In this document: piece after piece, positions 14,896 through 25,525 of the stretch | Layout of the letters: every line of letters begins with the position of its first letter | Numbering within the stretch: the first letter of the stretch is position 1 | Assembly (NCBI GenBank): GCA_000720805.1 | Contig: JODI01000027.1 | Location: 1-64,000, forward strand | From: Streptomyces violaceoruber | GTDB lineage: Bacteria > Actinomycetota > Actinomycetes > Streptomycetales > Streptomycetaceae | Direction: 5' to 3' | DNA: 64,000 nucleotides | Notes under the pieces: model-generated | The model's input: only the letters and a program-made list of their open reading frames with translations | Database searches by the model: none | What the model was told of the DNA's origin: nothing | Program-made: the position numbers and the translations under genes

Positions 14896-17450
14896 CGGAC
14901 ACACTGCTGCTGGTCGGTGCGGGCATCATGGGGCGTGGCTACGTCGCCGCCGCCCGGGACCTCGGCCTGCGCACGGTACTGCTCGACGACGAGGCCTGGC
15001 GCGAGCGGCACGAGAGCCAGGTCGCGCACTTCGAGACGCCCCCGGGCGGCACCGAGACGCACTGGCTGCGGGCCGCCCTGGACGCCGCCCACCGGTACCC
15101 TCCCCGGGGTGTCGTGCCGTTCGCCGAACAGCACGTGCTCGCCGCGGCCCGGGTGCAGGACCTGCTCGGGCTGCCCGGCCCTTCCCTGGCCGCCGCCGAG
15201 GCCAGCCGCAACAAGGCCGTCCAGCGTGCCCTCTTCGCCCACGCGGGACTGCCCCAGCCCGAGCACGCCGTCGTCGACGACGCGGACCGGGCCGCCGAGT
15301 GGAGCCGCGACCGCTACCCGGTCGTCGTCAAGCCGTTGCGGGGCATGGGCAGCGCCGGGGTGCGCTGCGTCGCGGGCGAGGACGAGCTCCGCGCCGACCT
15401 GGCCCGCCGGGACGTCGGCCAACAGGTCCTGATCGAGGAGTACTTGGCCGACCCGGAGTTCAGCTGGGAGGGGCTCGTCGAGAACGGTGAGGTGATCTTC
15501 GGGAACCACACCCGCAAGGTGACCACCGGACCGCCCGAGTTCGTCGAGCTGCAGCACCAGCTGCCGTACCGGCCCGCCGACCGGGACCGCGCCGACCTGC
15601 AGACGGCCGCGCTCGTGGCGGCCGCCGGCATCCGTACCGGCATCGTGCACCTGGAGTACCGGGACGACGGCCGTGTGCTGAAGCCCATGGAGTTCGCCGT
15701 GCGCACCCCCGGGGACCACATCCTGGAGCTGATGTGCCGGGCGTACGGGCACGACTTCTTCCGCAGTGTCGTCGAGCTGTCCCTCGGCCGCGAGGTCAGC
15801 CTCCCCGCGGGACGTCCCCGCAGCGCCGGCGTGGTGTTCCTGCCCGCGCCGCGCCCCGGCCGTATCACGTCCGTGGACGGCGTCGAGGAGGCGGCGAACC
15901 GGCCCGAGGTGGTGCGCGTAGGCCAGAAGAAGTACGCCGGTGACGTCGTCGCCGGCCTCCACTCGTCCGGCGACCGGGTCGCCCACGCGCTGCTCCTCGC
16001 GGACACGCCCGACGACGTGGCCGCGGCGGCCGACGCCGTGCGCCGGCGGATCGACATCCGCGTGGAGCCGCTCGGCGACATCCACGCGGAGCCGACCGGC
16101 GCCGTGCCCGCGCCGCCGGCTGCCCGGCCCGCCCCGTCCTCCCCGGCCGTCCTGTCCGCCTCGTCCGCCGAGCCGCTCCGGATCGCCGAGGACGGCCCCG
16201 TGGTCGTGCTCTGCAAGTGGCGCCCCGACATGGTCAGGGCCCTGCTCGCGGCGACGCCGAACCTCCACCTCGTGATCGAGGAGTCCGAGGAGGCGGCGGC
16301 CGCCTGCGCGCCCGAACTGACCGGTGCCGCCCGTGCCGTCTACCGCGTCGGCAGCATCGACTCCGTGGAGGAGCTGACCGGGGTCGCCGTCGACCTCACC
16401 GTGCGCGGAGTCGGGGTCGACCAGGTGCTCTCCTTCTCCGAGGACGGCCAGCTCGGCGCCGCCCACCTGCGCACCCTGCTCGGCTGCGGCGACGCGAGCG
16501 CGGTGATGCGGGCGGCCGTCCGCGACAAGCGGATGATGAAGCACCTCGTGGCCGCCGCCGGTGTGCCCGTCACCGAGTGGGCCTCGCTGCCCACCGGCGT
16601 CACCTTCGCCGACGGCGACACCCTGCCCGACGTGGGCTTCCCTGCGGTCGTGAAACCGGCGTTCGGCTTCGGCACGATGAGTACGACCCGGGTCGAGAAC
16701 GCGCAGGAGATCGCCGCCGTCCTGAGCGCCCTGCCGAAGCCCGACCGGCTGAGCTCGGGGCACCTCATCGTCGAACGCTTCGTGGCCGGCCGCGAACTGC
16801 ACATCGACGCGCTGTGGCGGGAGGGCAAGCCGCTCTTCTTCAACGTGAGCGCGTACTACGTGCCCCGGCTCGACCACGTCGCAGCGGCCGGCGACCCGCA
16901 CGACGCCCCACCCACCCGGGACGGCTCGTACATGCTGGCGCCCGAGGAACACCCCGAACTCCACGACCGCCTCCTCGCGATGCAGACCACCGTCAACGAG
17001 GCCCTGGGGATCGACACCGCCGTCACCCACATGGAGGTGTTCGAGACCGCCACGGGCGAGCTCGTCTTCTCCGAGATCGCCACCCGCGTCGGCGGTGGCT
17101 GGGTCCCCGACATGCTCACCGCCCGCCTCGGGCACAGCGTGCACGACACCGTCGCCACCGGACTCCTGTACGGCGACATCGAGCACGCGGTGTCCCCGCA
17201 CCGGCACATCGGCGCGCTGCACCTGCGTCCGCCGCGCGCCGGCACCATCACCGCCCTGCCGACGGACGAACAGCTCAGGGCCGTCGACGGAGTGCTCGGC
17301 TGGCGTCCGATGAAGAAGACCGGGGACACCGTGGGCTTCTCCCACGCCATGGACTGGTGCCTGTTCGTGATCGTGGGAGCGGACACGGCCGAGGAGTTCG
17401 AGGCGGTCCTCGACCGCGTCGAGACCGAACTGACCATCGAGGTGGACTGA
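14892..17450 (+). CDS. double ATP-grasp domain protein
   Basis: 852 aa built as two complete ATP-grasp modules. Module 1 (about 1-400): dinucleotide-like start LLLVGAGIMGRGY, nucleotide loop KPLRGMGSAGVR, VLIEEYLADPEFSWEG, and PMEFAVRTPGDHIL at the metal site. A Pro/Ala linker follows around 405-430. Module 2 (about 435-852): KPAFGFGTMSTTRV, LIVERFVAGRELHIDAL and FSEIATRVGGGWVPDM, typical of amino-acid ligases. Both modules keep the Lys and Gly-rich loop, so both could be active and form two bonds in sequence. It overlaps the MFS gene by ATGA and is followed 2 bases later by the last ligase. Confidence 0.85.
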   Translation: MTDTLLLVGAGIMGRGYVAAARDLGLRTVLLDDEAWRERHESQVAHFETPPGGTETHWLRAALDAAHRYPPRGVVPFAEQHVLAAARVQDLLGLPGPSLAAAEASRNKAVQRALFAHAGLPQPEHAVVDDADRAAEWSRDRYPVVVKPLRGMGSAGVRCVAGEDELRADLARRDVGQQVLIEEYLADPEFSWEGLVENGEVIFGNHTRKVTTGPPEFVELQHQLPYRPADRDRADLQTAALVAAAGIRTGIVHLEYRDDGRVLKPMEFAVRTPGDHILELMCRAYGHDFFRSVVELSLGREVSLPAGRPRSAGVVFLPAPRPGRITSVDGVEEAANRPEVVRVGQKKYAGDVVAGLHSSGDRVAHALLLADTPDDVAAAADAVRRRIDIRVEPLGDIHAEPTGAVPAPPAARPAPSSPAVLSASSAEPLRIAEDGPVVVLCKWRPDMVRALLAATPNLHLVIEESEEAAAACAPELTGAARAVYRVGSIDSVEELTGVAVDLTVRGVGVDQVLSFSEDGQLGAAHLRTLLGCGDASAVMRAAVRDKRMMKHLVAAAGVPVTEWASLPTGVTFADGDTLPDVGFPAVVKPAFGFGTMSTTRVENAQEIAAVLSALPKPDRLSSGHLIVERFVAGRELHIDALWREGKPLFFNVSAYYVPRLDHVAAAGDPHDAPPTRDGSYMLAPEEHPELHDRLLAMQTTVNEALGIDTAVTHMEVFETATGELVFSEIATRVGGGWVPDMLTARLGHSVHDTVATGLLYGDIEHAVSPHRHIGALHLRPPRAGTITALPTDEQLRAVDGVLGWRPMKKTGDTVGFSHAMDWCLFVIVGADTAEEFEAVLDRVETELTIEVD

Positions 17451-17452
17451 CC

Positions 17453-18736
17453 GTGCCCGATCCCGCACCACGCCCCGCCGTCCTCTTCGTAGGCCTGCGC
17501 AAGAGCCCGCTCGAGCACCGGCCCGCGTTCGAGGCCGCCCACCGCGACGGACACGCCGTCGTGCTCCTCACCGCCCGGCCCCCCGCCGGACTGCCGCGGT
17601 CACTGCTCGCCGAGGTACGCGCGGTCGACCCGCACGACACCGACGCGTTCGACACTGCGGTGGACGAGGTCGCCGCCGCGCACCCCGTCGCCGGCGTCGT
17701 CGCCTGGTCCGACGCGGGCGTGGAACCGGCCGCCCGCGCCGCCCGCCGTCTGGGCCTGCCCGGCATCTCACCCGAGGCGGCCCGCCTCGCCCGCAACAAG
17801 TACCTCATGCGCCGGGCACTCGCGGACCGACCGCGTCTGATCCCCCGTTTCGCCCGCGTACGGACCCTGCGGGACGCCCGGCAGGCGCTGGAACGCGTCG
17901 GCTTCCCCGCTGTGCTGAAGCCCTCCGCCGGCAGCGGCAGCAAGGGCATCTTCCTGCTGCACTCGGAGCGGGACCTGGATCCCGCCTTCGCCGAACTGAC
18001 CCGTCTCACCGGCGCCGACGGCGACAGCATCTTCCGCCACGACCGCGGTGACCTCGTACTCGAGGAACTGCTCAGCGGCACCGAGCACAGTGTCGAGGGC
18101 TTCGTGCACCACGGCGAGGTGACCGTGTGCGGAATCACCGACAAGACCACCACCGAACCGTTCCGTCTGGAACTGGCCCATCTGCACCCCAGCGCCCTGC
18201 CCGTCACCGCGCGCTCCGCCGTGCACGCGCTCACCCACGAGGCCGTGCTCGCCCTCGGCTTCGACAACTGTGCCTTCCACCTGGAGTGCATGTACGACCC
18301 GCGCTCGGGTGCCCGGCTGATCGAGGTCGCCGCACGCGCCGGCGGCGACTTCATCGCCTCCCATCTCGTCGGACTCGCGACCGGGATCCCCTTCCACGAG
18401 AACGTGCTCCGCGTGGCCACCGGCCGGGCCCCCCGCCTGCCCGTTCAGCCACCGCTCCACGCCGGCCTGCGGAAGATCATGGCCCCGGACGCGGGGAAGC
18501 TGGTACGGATCGACCACGTGGACACGGCACTCGGCGTCCCCGGCGTCCAGCACATCGTTCTCGACCGCGCCCCGGGCACGACCATCGAACTGCCGCCCGA
18601 GCACTTCTCCTCCAGCGCCCTCGGCGCGGTCATGGCCACCGGCGACACCGCCGCGTCGGTCGAGGCCGCGCTGCGGGCCGCTACGGAGGTCATACGGGTG
18701 GAGATCGAGCCCCGGGCAGCCGCCTCACCCGGCTAA
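17453..18736 (+). CDS. ATP-grasp domain carboxylate-amine ligase (B)
   Basis: 427 aa, last gene of the cluster. It starts with FVGLRKSPLEHRP, nearly the same signature as ligase A at 9042. The nucleotide loop is KPSAGSGSKGIFLL, the adenine strand LVLEELLSGTEHSVEG and the metal site LIEVAARAGGDFIASHLV. A C-terminal domain of about 110 residues (GLRKIMAPDAGKLVRI) resembles the L-amino-acid-ligase type. GTG 17453 lies 2 bases after the previous stop. With ligase A and the double ligase it brings the ATP-grasp modules in this operon to four. Confidence 0.88.
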   Translation: MPDPAPRPAVLFVGLRKSPLEHRPAFEAAHRDGHAVVLLTARPPAGLPRSLLAEVRAVDPHDTDAFDTAVDEVAAAHPVAGVVAWSDAGVEPAARAARRLGLPGISPEAARLARNKYLMRRALADRPRLIPRFARVRTLRDARQALERVGFPAVLKPSAGSGSKGIFLLHSERDLDPAFAELTRLTGADGDSIFRHDRGDLVLEELLSGTEHSVEGFVHHGEVTVCGITDKTTTEPFRLELAHLHPSALPVTARSAVHALTHEAVLALGFDNCAFHLECMYDPRSGARLIEVAARAGGDFIASHLVGLATGIPFHENVLRVATGRAPRLPVQPPLHAGLRKIMAPDAGKLVRIDHVDTALGVPGVQHIVLDRAPGTTIELPPEHFSSSALGAVMATGDTAASVEAALRAATEVIRVEIEPRAAASPG

Positions 18737-18800
18737 CCCCCCTCAGGACAAAGCCACTTACAGCCACCCCCAGGTGATGCGCTCGCTTACGATCCTCGGC

Positions 18801-19581
<781 letters not shown>

Positions 19582-19595
<14 letters not shown>

Positions 19596-21783
19596 CCGGC
19601 ATGTCCAGCGTGACCAACCGGACCCGCGGGACCAACCGGACCAGCGGGACCGGCATGACCGGCATGACCGGCGGGACCGGCATGACCGGCGTCACGGGCG
19701 GACGCGACTGCCGCTCCGCAAGAGCCTGCTGGGGCGGTTGCTGACCGTGTCGGCGCTGGTGGCCTCGTGCTCGGTCGCCGCCACCGCCTATCTCGCCGTG
19801 CAGACGACGTCCGTGGCGATCCGTCAGGAGCAGGGGCAGAACCTCGGTGCCGACGCGAAGATCTACAACACCCTCCTGGGGTACGCCGCCGGCCATCCCG
19901 GCTGGGACGGCGCCGGCGCCACCGTGCGGGAACTGGCCCGGCAGTCCGGACGCCGGATCGTGCTGACCACAGAGGACCGGCGTCCGCTCCTCGACTCCGC
20001 CGACGGCACCTCGTCCACCTCGTCGCTGCCACGGCAGGCGTCGGCGGTCGTCGACCCGCTGTCGGTCGACACGGTGCTGGTGCCCGACGCCGTGCCGGTC
20101 GGCGCGGACCGCGTCGACCCCCGGGCCGTGGGGCCGTTCCTGCTGCCCGTGAAGGAACGTGCGGCCCTGCGCAAGGCCACCGCCCGGAGCATGGAGTGCC
20201 TCGCGACGGCGGGCATCGCCGCGGACGTCGTCCAGAGCCCGAGCGGGCGGCCCCAGATCCGGTTCGTGAACGAGAGCACCGACCGCTCCCTGGAGCTGAA
20301 GTGTCTGGCAGCCGGCGGGGCCGCCGAGCCCACCGCGACCGAGGAGAAGGCCCTGCGCGCGCTCGAACTGCTCGCCGGCTCCTGTCTGAAGCGGCAGGGC
20401 CGCACGGGCGTGAAACTGAACCTGGGCCTGTCCTGGGAGCGGGGGTACGGGCAGGAGGGCGGGGAGGGCGGGGACGCCGGCTCGTCGGTGCCGGTTCCCG
20501 TGCCGGAGACCGGTGTCAGCGATGAGGCGATGATCGAGCGGCAGCTGGCCGCCAAGAGGAGGGCGGACGCAGCCGGCGGCCCGGTCGACAGCCCGCCGAG
20601 GGCCCTGGACAGCGGGGACGACCGCGCCGTGGCCGCCTGTGTCGACGGCGCCCGCCGCGAACAGCTCACGGCGTATGTCGCCGAGCCCGCCCTGCTGTTC
20701 ATCGACGGCCCCGGCGCCGTCAGCGTGCCCGGCTTCGACCTCTCCCCGGCCAACACCGCACGCATCGCGGGTGTCACGACCCTCGTCCTCGCCCTCACCG
20801 TCGGCGCCTCGGTGATCGCCGGAGCCCGGCTCGTACGCCCGCTGCACGCACTCACCGGCGCCGCCCAGCGGATGCGGGACGGCCTGGACTCCGCGCCCGT
20901 GCCGGTCGGCGCGGACAACGAGATCGGACGGCTGGCGGCCGCCTTCAACGACATGGCCGCGCACCGGACCCGACTGGAGGAACAGCGCAAGGTGATGGTC
21001 AGCGACGTCGCCCACGAACTCCGTACTCCGCTGAGCAACATCCGCGGCTGGCTGGAGGCCGCGCACGACGGTCTGGCCGAGCCGGACCCGGCGTTCGTCT
21101 CCTCGCTCCTCGACGAGGCGGTGCAACTCCAGCACCTCATCAACGATCTGCAGGACCTGGGGGCGGCCGACGCGGGCGCGCTGCGGCTGCACCTGGAGCC
21201 GGTACGCGTGGACGACCTGCTCGGCCAGGTCGCCGCGGCACACCAGGGGCCGGCCGAGACCGCGGGCGTCACCCTGCGGGTCGCCACGGCAACCGGCTCC
21301 CGTCAGTCAGGGCCTGTGTCGCGGACGGGTTCGTCCGCGCCGCTGATCGAAGCCGACCCCGTCCGGTTGCGGCAGGCCGTGAGCAATCTGCTCTCCAACG
21401 CGGTGCGCCACACACCGCCCGGCGGCAGGGTGACGCTCCGTTCGTATGTCACCGACGCCGGGGACGAGGTGGCCGTGGAAGTGGCCGACACCGGCAACGG
21501 CATCCCGGTGGACGACCTCCCGCACGTGTTCGACCGCTTCTGGCGGGCGGAGAAGTCCCGCAACCGCAGCACCGGCGGCAGCGGCCTCGGCCTGGCGATC
21601 GTTCTGAAGCTCGCCGAGGCGCACGGCGGCACGGCGGACGTGGTGAGCACCGAGGGACTGGGCTCGGTCTTCACGCTGAGGCTGCCGGCCCTTTCGAACC
21701 CGCCGGCTCCTTCGAACCCGCCGACCCTCCAGGGCCCGCCGATCCCGCCGAACCCTGATGCCGATGGCCCCTCCCCGACCTGA
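19582..21783 (+). CDS. sensor histidine kinase
   Basis: 733 aa. An unusual charged N-terminal tail of twelve D-x-x type tripeptides precedes the first membrane span (LLGRLLTVSALVASCSVAAT, about residue 55). A large extracytoplasmic sensor domain of about 320 residues follows, with several Cys that could form disulfides. The second span (ARIAGVTTLVLALTVGASVI) is near residue 400. Then come HAMP, the H-box VAHELRTPLSN with H478, and the ATPase boxes NLLSNAVRHT, DTGNGIP and GGSGLGLAIV. The C-terminal tail is Pro-rich. GTG 19582 overlaps the regulator gene. The signal is unknown; it may be surface or envelope related, given the sortase genes downstream. Confidence 0.9.
19594..19701. repeat. 9-bp tandem repeat coding for the kinase N-terminal tail
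   Basis: Twelve consecutive 9-bp units, most matching GACCGGCAT or GACCAACCG, encode tripeptides DRH VQR DQP DPR DQP DQR DRH DRH DRR DRH DRR HGR. The array starts at the 3' end of the regulator gene and extends into the kinase gene. Confidence 0.85.
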
Positions 21784-21906
21784 TGCCGGCGGCCCTTCCC
21801 GACCCTGATGCGATGACCACGGCGTTCTGACAGTTTCCTCACAAGTGGCAGCAAGGCTTCGGTCATGCCCGCAGCCACCGAGGCCGGGCCAGAACTGGAG
21901 TCATAC

Positions 21907-22281
21907 ATGTCCCGCCATCTCACCCTGCGTTTCGCCGTACTGAGCGCAGTCGCCGCCGGCGCGCTGCTCGCCCCCGCCACCGCGGCCCTCGCCGCCACCC
22001 CGAGCCCGGTGCCGAGCTCCACGCCGGGCGACGACTTGGACGTGGCCAGGAAGAAGGACGAGGACGCCAGGAAGAAGAAGGAGGAGGCGGCGACGGAGGC
22101 CAAGAAGGTCGAGGACGCCAAGCGGCTGCCGCGCGGCGGCGTCGCCGCGGGCGAAGCCGTGGCCGACGACAGCGGGACCGGCACCACCGCGATCGCCGGT
22201 TCGGCCGCCGGAGCCCTGCTGCTCGCGGGCGCGGGCACCTTCGTGGTGCGCCGCCGCGCCGCCGGACGACGCGAGGGCTGA
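21907..22281 (+). CDS. small secreted, membrane-anchored surface protein
   Basis: 124 aa. A signal peptide (about residues 1-29, ending ATAALAA) is followed by a Pro/Ser stretch, a highly charged Lys/Glu helix (ARKKDEDARKKKEEAATEA), then GGVAAGEA, a hydrophobic span (AIAGSAAGALLLAGAGTFVV) and a basic tail RRRAAGRR. This is the shape of a sortase-processed or tail-anchored surface protein. No LPXTG is present, only LPRGG before the span. ATG 21907 has GGAG six bases upstream. A class F sortase gene follows after a hairpin, and the two-component system precedes it. Confidence 0.75.
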   Translation: MSRHLTLRFAVLSAVAAGALLAPATAALAATPSPVPSSTPGDDLDVARKKDEDARKKKEEAATEAKKVEDAKRLPRGGVAAGEAVADDSGTGTTAIAGSAAGALLLAGAGTFVVRRRAAGRREG

Positions 22282-22310
22282 TCCGGCCCGCCGTCCGACC
22301 GGACACACCT

Positions 22311-22340
22311 GTGGCGCCGTCCCCCGTCGGGCGGCGCCAC
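22311..22340 (+). terminator. hairpin between surface-protein and sortase genes
   Basis: Perfect 9-bp stem GTGGCGCCG / CGGCGCCAC with a 12-nt loop, 30 bases after the surface-protein stop and ahead of the sortase start. It has no U-tract, as is usual in GC-rich actinomycetes. It may attenuate read-through into the sortase gene. Confidence 0.55.
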
Positions 22341-22375
22341 CGCTTGGTGCACCCACCCCTGCTCTGGAGTCCGTC

Positions 22376-23023
22376 GTGTCCCCTGCTCACTCTCCGGTAC
22401 GGCGCTTCGGCACGCTGCCGGCTCTTGCCCGCCTCGCCCTCGTCGTACCCGTGGCCCTCACCGTGCTCACCGGCTGCTCGTCCGCCGCGCCCGACAAGTC
22501 CGCCGCCCCGGTCTCCGTCACCACCTCCGGCGCCCCCTCGCCCGTCGTCGACGCGCCGCGGACCGAGCCGCCCGCAGCGCCCGCGGCGCCCGCGAAGGTG
22601 GCCATCCCCTCGATCGGGGTCACCAGTTCCCTGATGGAGCTCGGCCTCAACGCGGACGGAACCGTCGAGGTCCCCCCGGCCGAGAAAGGCATGACCGCCG
22701 GCTGGTACACCGGCGGTTCCGTGCCGGGTGAACCCGGGGCCGCCGTCATCATCGGCCACAACGACACCCGCTTCGGCAAGGCCGTCTTCCACGACCTCCA
22801 CAAGATCGCCAAGGGTGCGGACATCACCGTCACCGACGCGCAGGGAGACCCGGCGCACTTCACCGTCACGGGTACCGAGAGCGTCAGCAAGAACTCCTTC
22901 CCCACCGAGAAGGTCTACGGCTCCACCCAGGACCGCGCCCTGCGGCTGATCACCTGTGACGGCGACTTCGACGCCCAGGGCCACCCGGTGAACAACCTCA
23001 TCGTCTACGCGACACTGAAGTGA
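22376..23023 (+). CDS. class F sortase, lipoprotein
   Basis: 215 aa. The N-terminus ends in a lipobox (VLTGCSS, C34), so the enzyme is probably lipid-anchored outside the membrane. After a Pro/Ala-rich linker (residues 40-73) comes the sortase domain: KVAIPSIGV, the catalytic H128 in IIGHNDTRFG and C194 in LRLITCDGDFD. The conserved Arg of sortases cannot be placed with confidence; NNLIVYATL has Asn at the usual spot. The GTG start has GGAG upstream. Its likely substrate is the small surface protein encoded just before it. Confidence 0.85.
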   Translation: MSPAHSPVRRFGTLPALARLALVVPVALTVLTGCSSAAPDKSAAPVSVTTSGAPSPVVDAPRTEPPAAPAAPAKVAIPSIGVTSSLMELGLNADGTVEVPPAEKGMTAGWYTGGSVPGEPGAAVIIGHNDTRFGKAVFHDLHKIAKGADITVTDAQGDPAHFTVTGTESVSKNSFPTEKVYGSTQDRALRLITCDGDFDAQGHPVNNLIVYATLK

Positions 23024-23054
23024 GCCCCGAATCGCCGTCGGCAGCCGCAGTTCT

Positions 23055-23115
23055 GGACCGTGCCGCGGGCGGCGCGGTGGCGGTCGTGGAAGTCGTTCAC
23101 CTCGCGGCACGGTCC
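23055..23115. terminator. bidirectional terminator-like inverted repeat
   Basis: Perfect 13-bp arms GGACCGTGCCGCG (23055-23067) and CGCGGCACGGTCC (23103-23115) with a 35-nt GC-rich loop. It lies in the 98-bp gap between the convergent sortase and permease genes and can serve both. Confidence 0.65.
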
Positions 23116-23121
23116 GCCGGG

Positions 23122-25104
23122 TCAGCCGCCGACGTGGATGCCGGGGCGGCGGTCGGGGTCGGGTTCGTTGCTGCGGATGATCTCGCGGGTGACCGGAGCG
23201 GTGTCGCCGCGGCCCAGCAGGAAGTAGCGGAACATGTGCATCAGGGGGCTGCCTTCGGCCCACGCGAAGTAGCAGTGCGGCTGAACACCCGTCGCGTTGC
23301 GCAGGGCGAGCAGGATCGCGGCGATGGCGTTCGGGGCGGCCGGGGCCGCGGCGCGCAGGATCCGGTACCCGTCGACCTCGACGCCGCGTACGGTGAGGGT
23401 TTCGCTGAAGTCGGACGGGTCGATCACGTCGATTTCCACGAACAGCACGTCGGCCGGACCCGGCACCGGATTGCTGCCGCGCTGCTCACGTTCCTTGGCC
23501 GAGTACTCGGCGCCGTCGCCGGCCTGACGGCGGTTGGCGATGATGTTGATGGCGTTGTCGTGGGCGAGGGTGTCGGTGATGAACCGGCGGGCGGCCTGGT
23601 CGAAGACGATGCGGTCGGCGCGCAGTTCGGTGGTGCGTGAGACCCGGGAGATCAGTGACACGGCGATGATGCCGGCGATGAACATGCCGGAGATGGAGAT
23701 GCCGTCGGGCTTGTCCACGATGTTGGCCACCAGGGCGTAGAACAGCACCGCGGTGAGCAGTGCGAAGCCCGCGGCGGTCGCGCGGCGGCGGCGGCGTACG
23801 ACCGAGACTGTGACGGCGAAGGCGCCGGAGACCATCATGGCCAGGATGCCGGTGGCGTAGGCGCCGGCCTGGGCGTCGACGTCGGCGTCGAACGCGAGGG
23901 TGATGAGGACACAGAGGACGGTGTAGACGATCACGACGGGGCGTACCGCGCGGCCCCATTCCGGGGCCATGCCGTAGTCGGGCAGGTACCGCGGGACGAT
24001 GTTGACCAGCCCGGCCATGGCGGACGCGCCCGCGAACCACAGGATCAGGATGGTGCTGACGTCGTAGACGGTGCCGAACGCCTCCCCGACGTTCTCGTGG
24101 GCCAGCCAGGCCAGGGCCCGGCCGTTGGCGCCGCCACCGGGCTCGAACTCCTTGTGGGGAATGAGGACGGTGGTCACGAAGCTCGCGGACAGCAGGTAGA
24201 CGCTCATGATGAGCGCGGCGGTGGTCAGCAGCCGGCGGGTGTTGCGGATCCGCGAGCGCAGCCGCTGCTCGGGGTCGGCGCCTTCGGCGGCCACCAGGGG
24301 CATCATGCTCACCCCGGTCTCGAAACCCGACAGCCCCAGCACCAGCAGCGGAAACGCCACCAGCGCCGGCTCCACCAGGTCACCGAATCCGCCTCCGCCC
24401 TCGCCGAGCGCGTCCGTCCACGCCGAGAACGCCCCGGGCGTGGTGAACACGTCCGCCAATCCCACTGCGATGACCACCGCGTTGAGCACGAGGAAGACCG
24501 CGACCAGCGGAATGGCCACGCTGACCGCTTCGCTGAACCCGAGCAGGAACACCCCTCCGAGCACCAGCAACAACGCCACCGTGATGGCGACCTCGTGGCC
24601 GTGCAGGGCATGGGGCAGATAGGGGTTCTCCATCATGTGGACGGAGGCGTCCGCCGCGGACAGCGTGATCGTGATGATCCACGACGTGGCCACGAAGCCC
24701 AGCAGGACCAGCACGAACAGCTTGCCCCACCAGAACGGCAGCAGATCCTCCAGCATCGCCACCGACCCGGCTCCGTGCGGGCTCTCCCGGGCCACCCGCC
24801 GGTACATCGGCAGCATCCCCACCAGCGTCAGCGCCACGATCAGCAGCGTCGCCAACGGCGACACCGCCCCGGCCGCGAGCGCCGCGATCGCCGGTACGTA
24901 CGCCAGGCTGGAGAAGTAGTCCACCCCCGTCAGGCACATCACCTTCCACCAGGCGTGCTGCTCGGCGTGACCCTCACCCGCCGCCGGCCCGACCGGCTGT
25001 ACCCGGTGGCGCAGCAACCAGCGTGCCAGGCTGCCGCTCGGCTGCGCGCGAACAGCGGGACTGTCCACCACTTCCGGCACGGCCGGTTCGTTCGCGTCCG
25101 TCAT
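23122..25104 (-). CDS. APC family permease
   Basis: 660 aa with about 12 membrane spans. The early [20 protein letters not shown] corresponds to the first-span substrate-binding region of amino acid-polyamine-organocation transporters, and [16 protein letters not shown] to the sixth span. A cytoplasmic C-terminal domain of about 170 residues follows the last span (from [10 protein letters not shown]), seen in a subgroup of actinobacterial APC permeases. Substrate is not predictable. ATG 25104 places a charged cytoplasmic N-terminus before the first span. It is convergent with the sortase gene and separated from it by a strong dyad. Confidence 0.85.
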   Translation of the reverse strand: MTDANEPAVPEVVDSPAVRAQPSGSLARWLLRHRVQPVGPAAGEGHAEQHAWWKVMCLTGVDYFSSLAYVPAIAALAAGAVSPLATLLIVALTLVGMLPMYRRVARESPHGAGSVAMLEDLLPFWWGKLFVLVLLGFVATSWIITITLSAADASVHMMENPYLPHALHGHEVAITVALLLVLGGVFLLGFSEAVSVAIPLVAVFLVLNAVVIAVGLADVFTTPGAFSAWTDALGEGGGGFGDLVEPALVAFPLLVLGLSGFETGVSMMPLVAAEGADPEQRLRSRIRNTRRLLTTAALIMSVYLLSASFVTTVLIPHKEFEPGGGANGRALAWLAHENVGEAFGTVYDVSTILILWFAGASAMAGLVNIVPRYLPDYGMAPEWGRAVRPVVIVYTVLCVLITLAFDADVDAQAGAYATGILAMMVSGAFAVTVSVVRRRRRATAAGFALLTAVLFYALVANIVDKPDGISISGMFIAGIIAVSLISRVSRTTELRADRIVFDQAARRFITDTLAHDNAINIIANRRQAGDGAEYSAKEREQRGSNPVPGPADVLFVEIDVIDPSDFSETLTVRGVEVDGYRILRAAAPAAPNAIAAILLALRNATGVQPHCYFAWAEGSPLMHMFRYFLLGRGDTAPVTREIIRSNEPDPDRRPGIHVGG

Positions 25105-25525
25105 AACCCCAACAGCCCTTCTGCCCACACAGCGCACCGGCCACAGCGGTCACCGCACTCACGGCACCGCGACGATCACCGAGTATGCGGGCCCGCCGGC
25201 AACGCCCGCCCACCGGGGGCCACATACCGTCGACCGGGCACGCGCTCCCCTTGCCGCCCTCCCCCGCCGCAACGCCCCGTCCGATGCGTCTCGGTATGCC
25301 CAGCGACTTCTTGCAGCCCGGACCGCCGCGCGGTCCCGGTCAGGAGGACGATCCGCCCGCCGAGCGGAGGCGCGCGCATTGTCCGCGAGGTCGGTGAAGC
25401 GTGCCGTCAGCACGGACAGCGCGAGCGGGGACACGCTCGCGCGGAAGGTCGTCGCCGGTCACCGGCCGGCGCCGCCCTGGCGCTGGTACGCCGCACTGGC
25501 GCGGGACTGACCGCGAGGAGTGGCG
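25105..25525. other. 421-bp region without a recognised gene
   Basis: The region upstream of the permease and downstream of the BBE oxidase holds only short frames without family-like sequence or good ribosome-binding sites. It should contain the permease promoter. Nothing else stands out. Confidence 0.5.

Noticed and set aside
14307..17471. 1054-codon minus-strand frame across the double ATP-grasp gene
   Set aside because: It is an antisense shadow. The + strand carries clear ATP-grasp motifs and operon overlaps; the minus frame has none.
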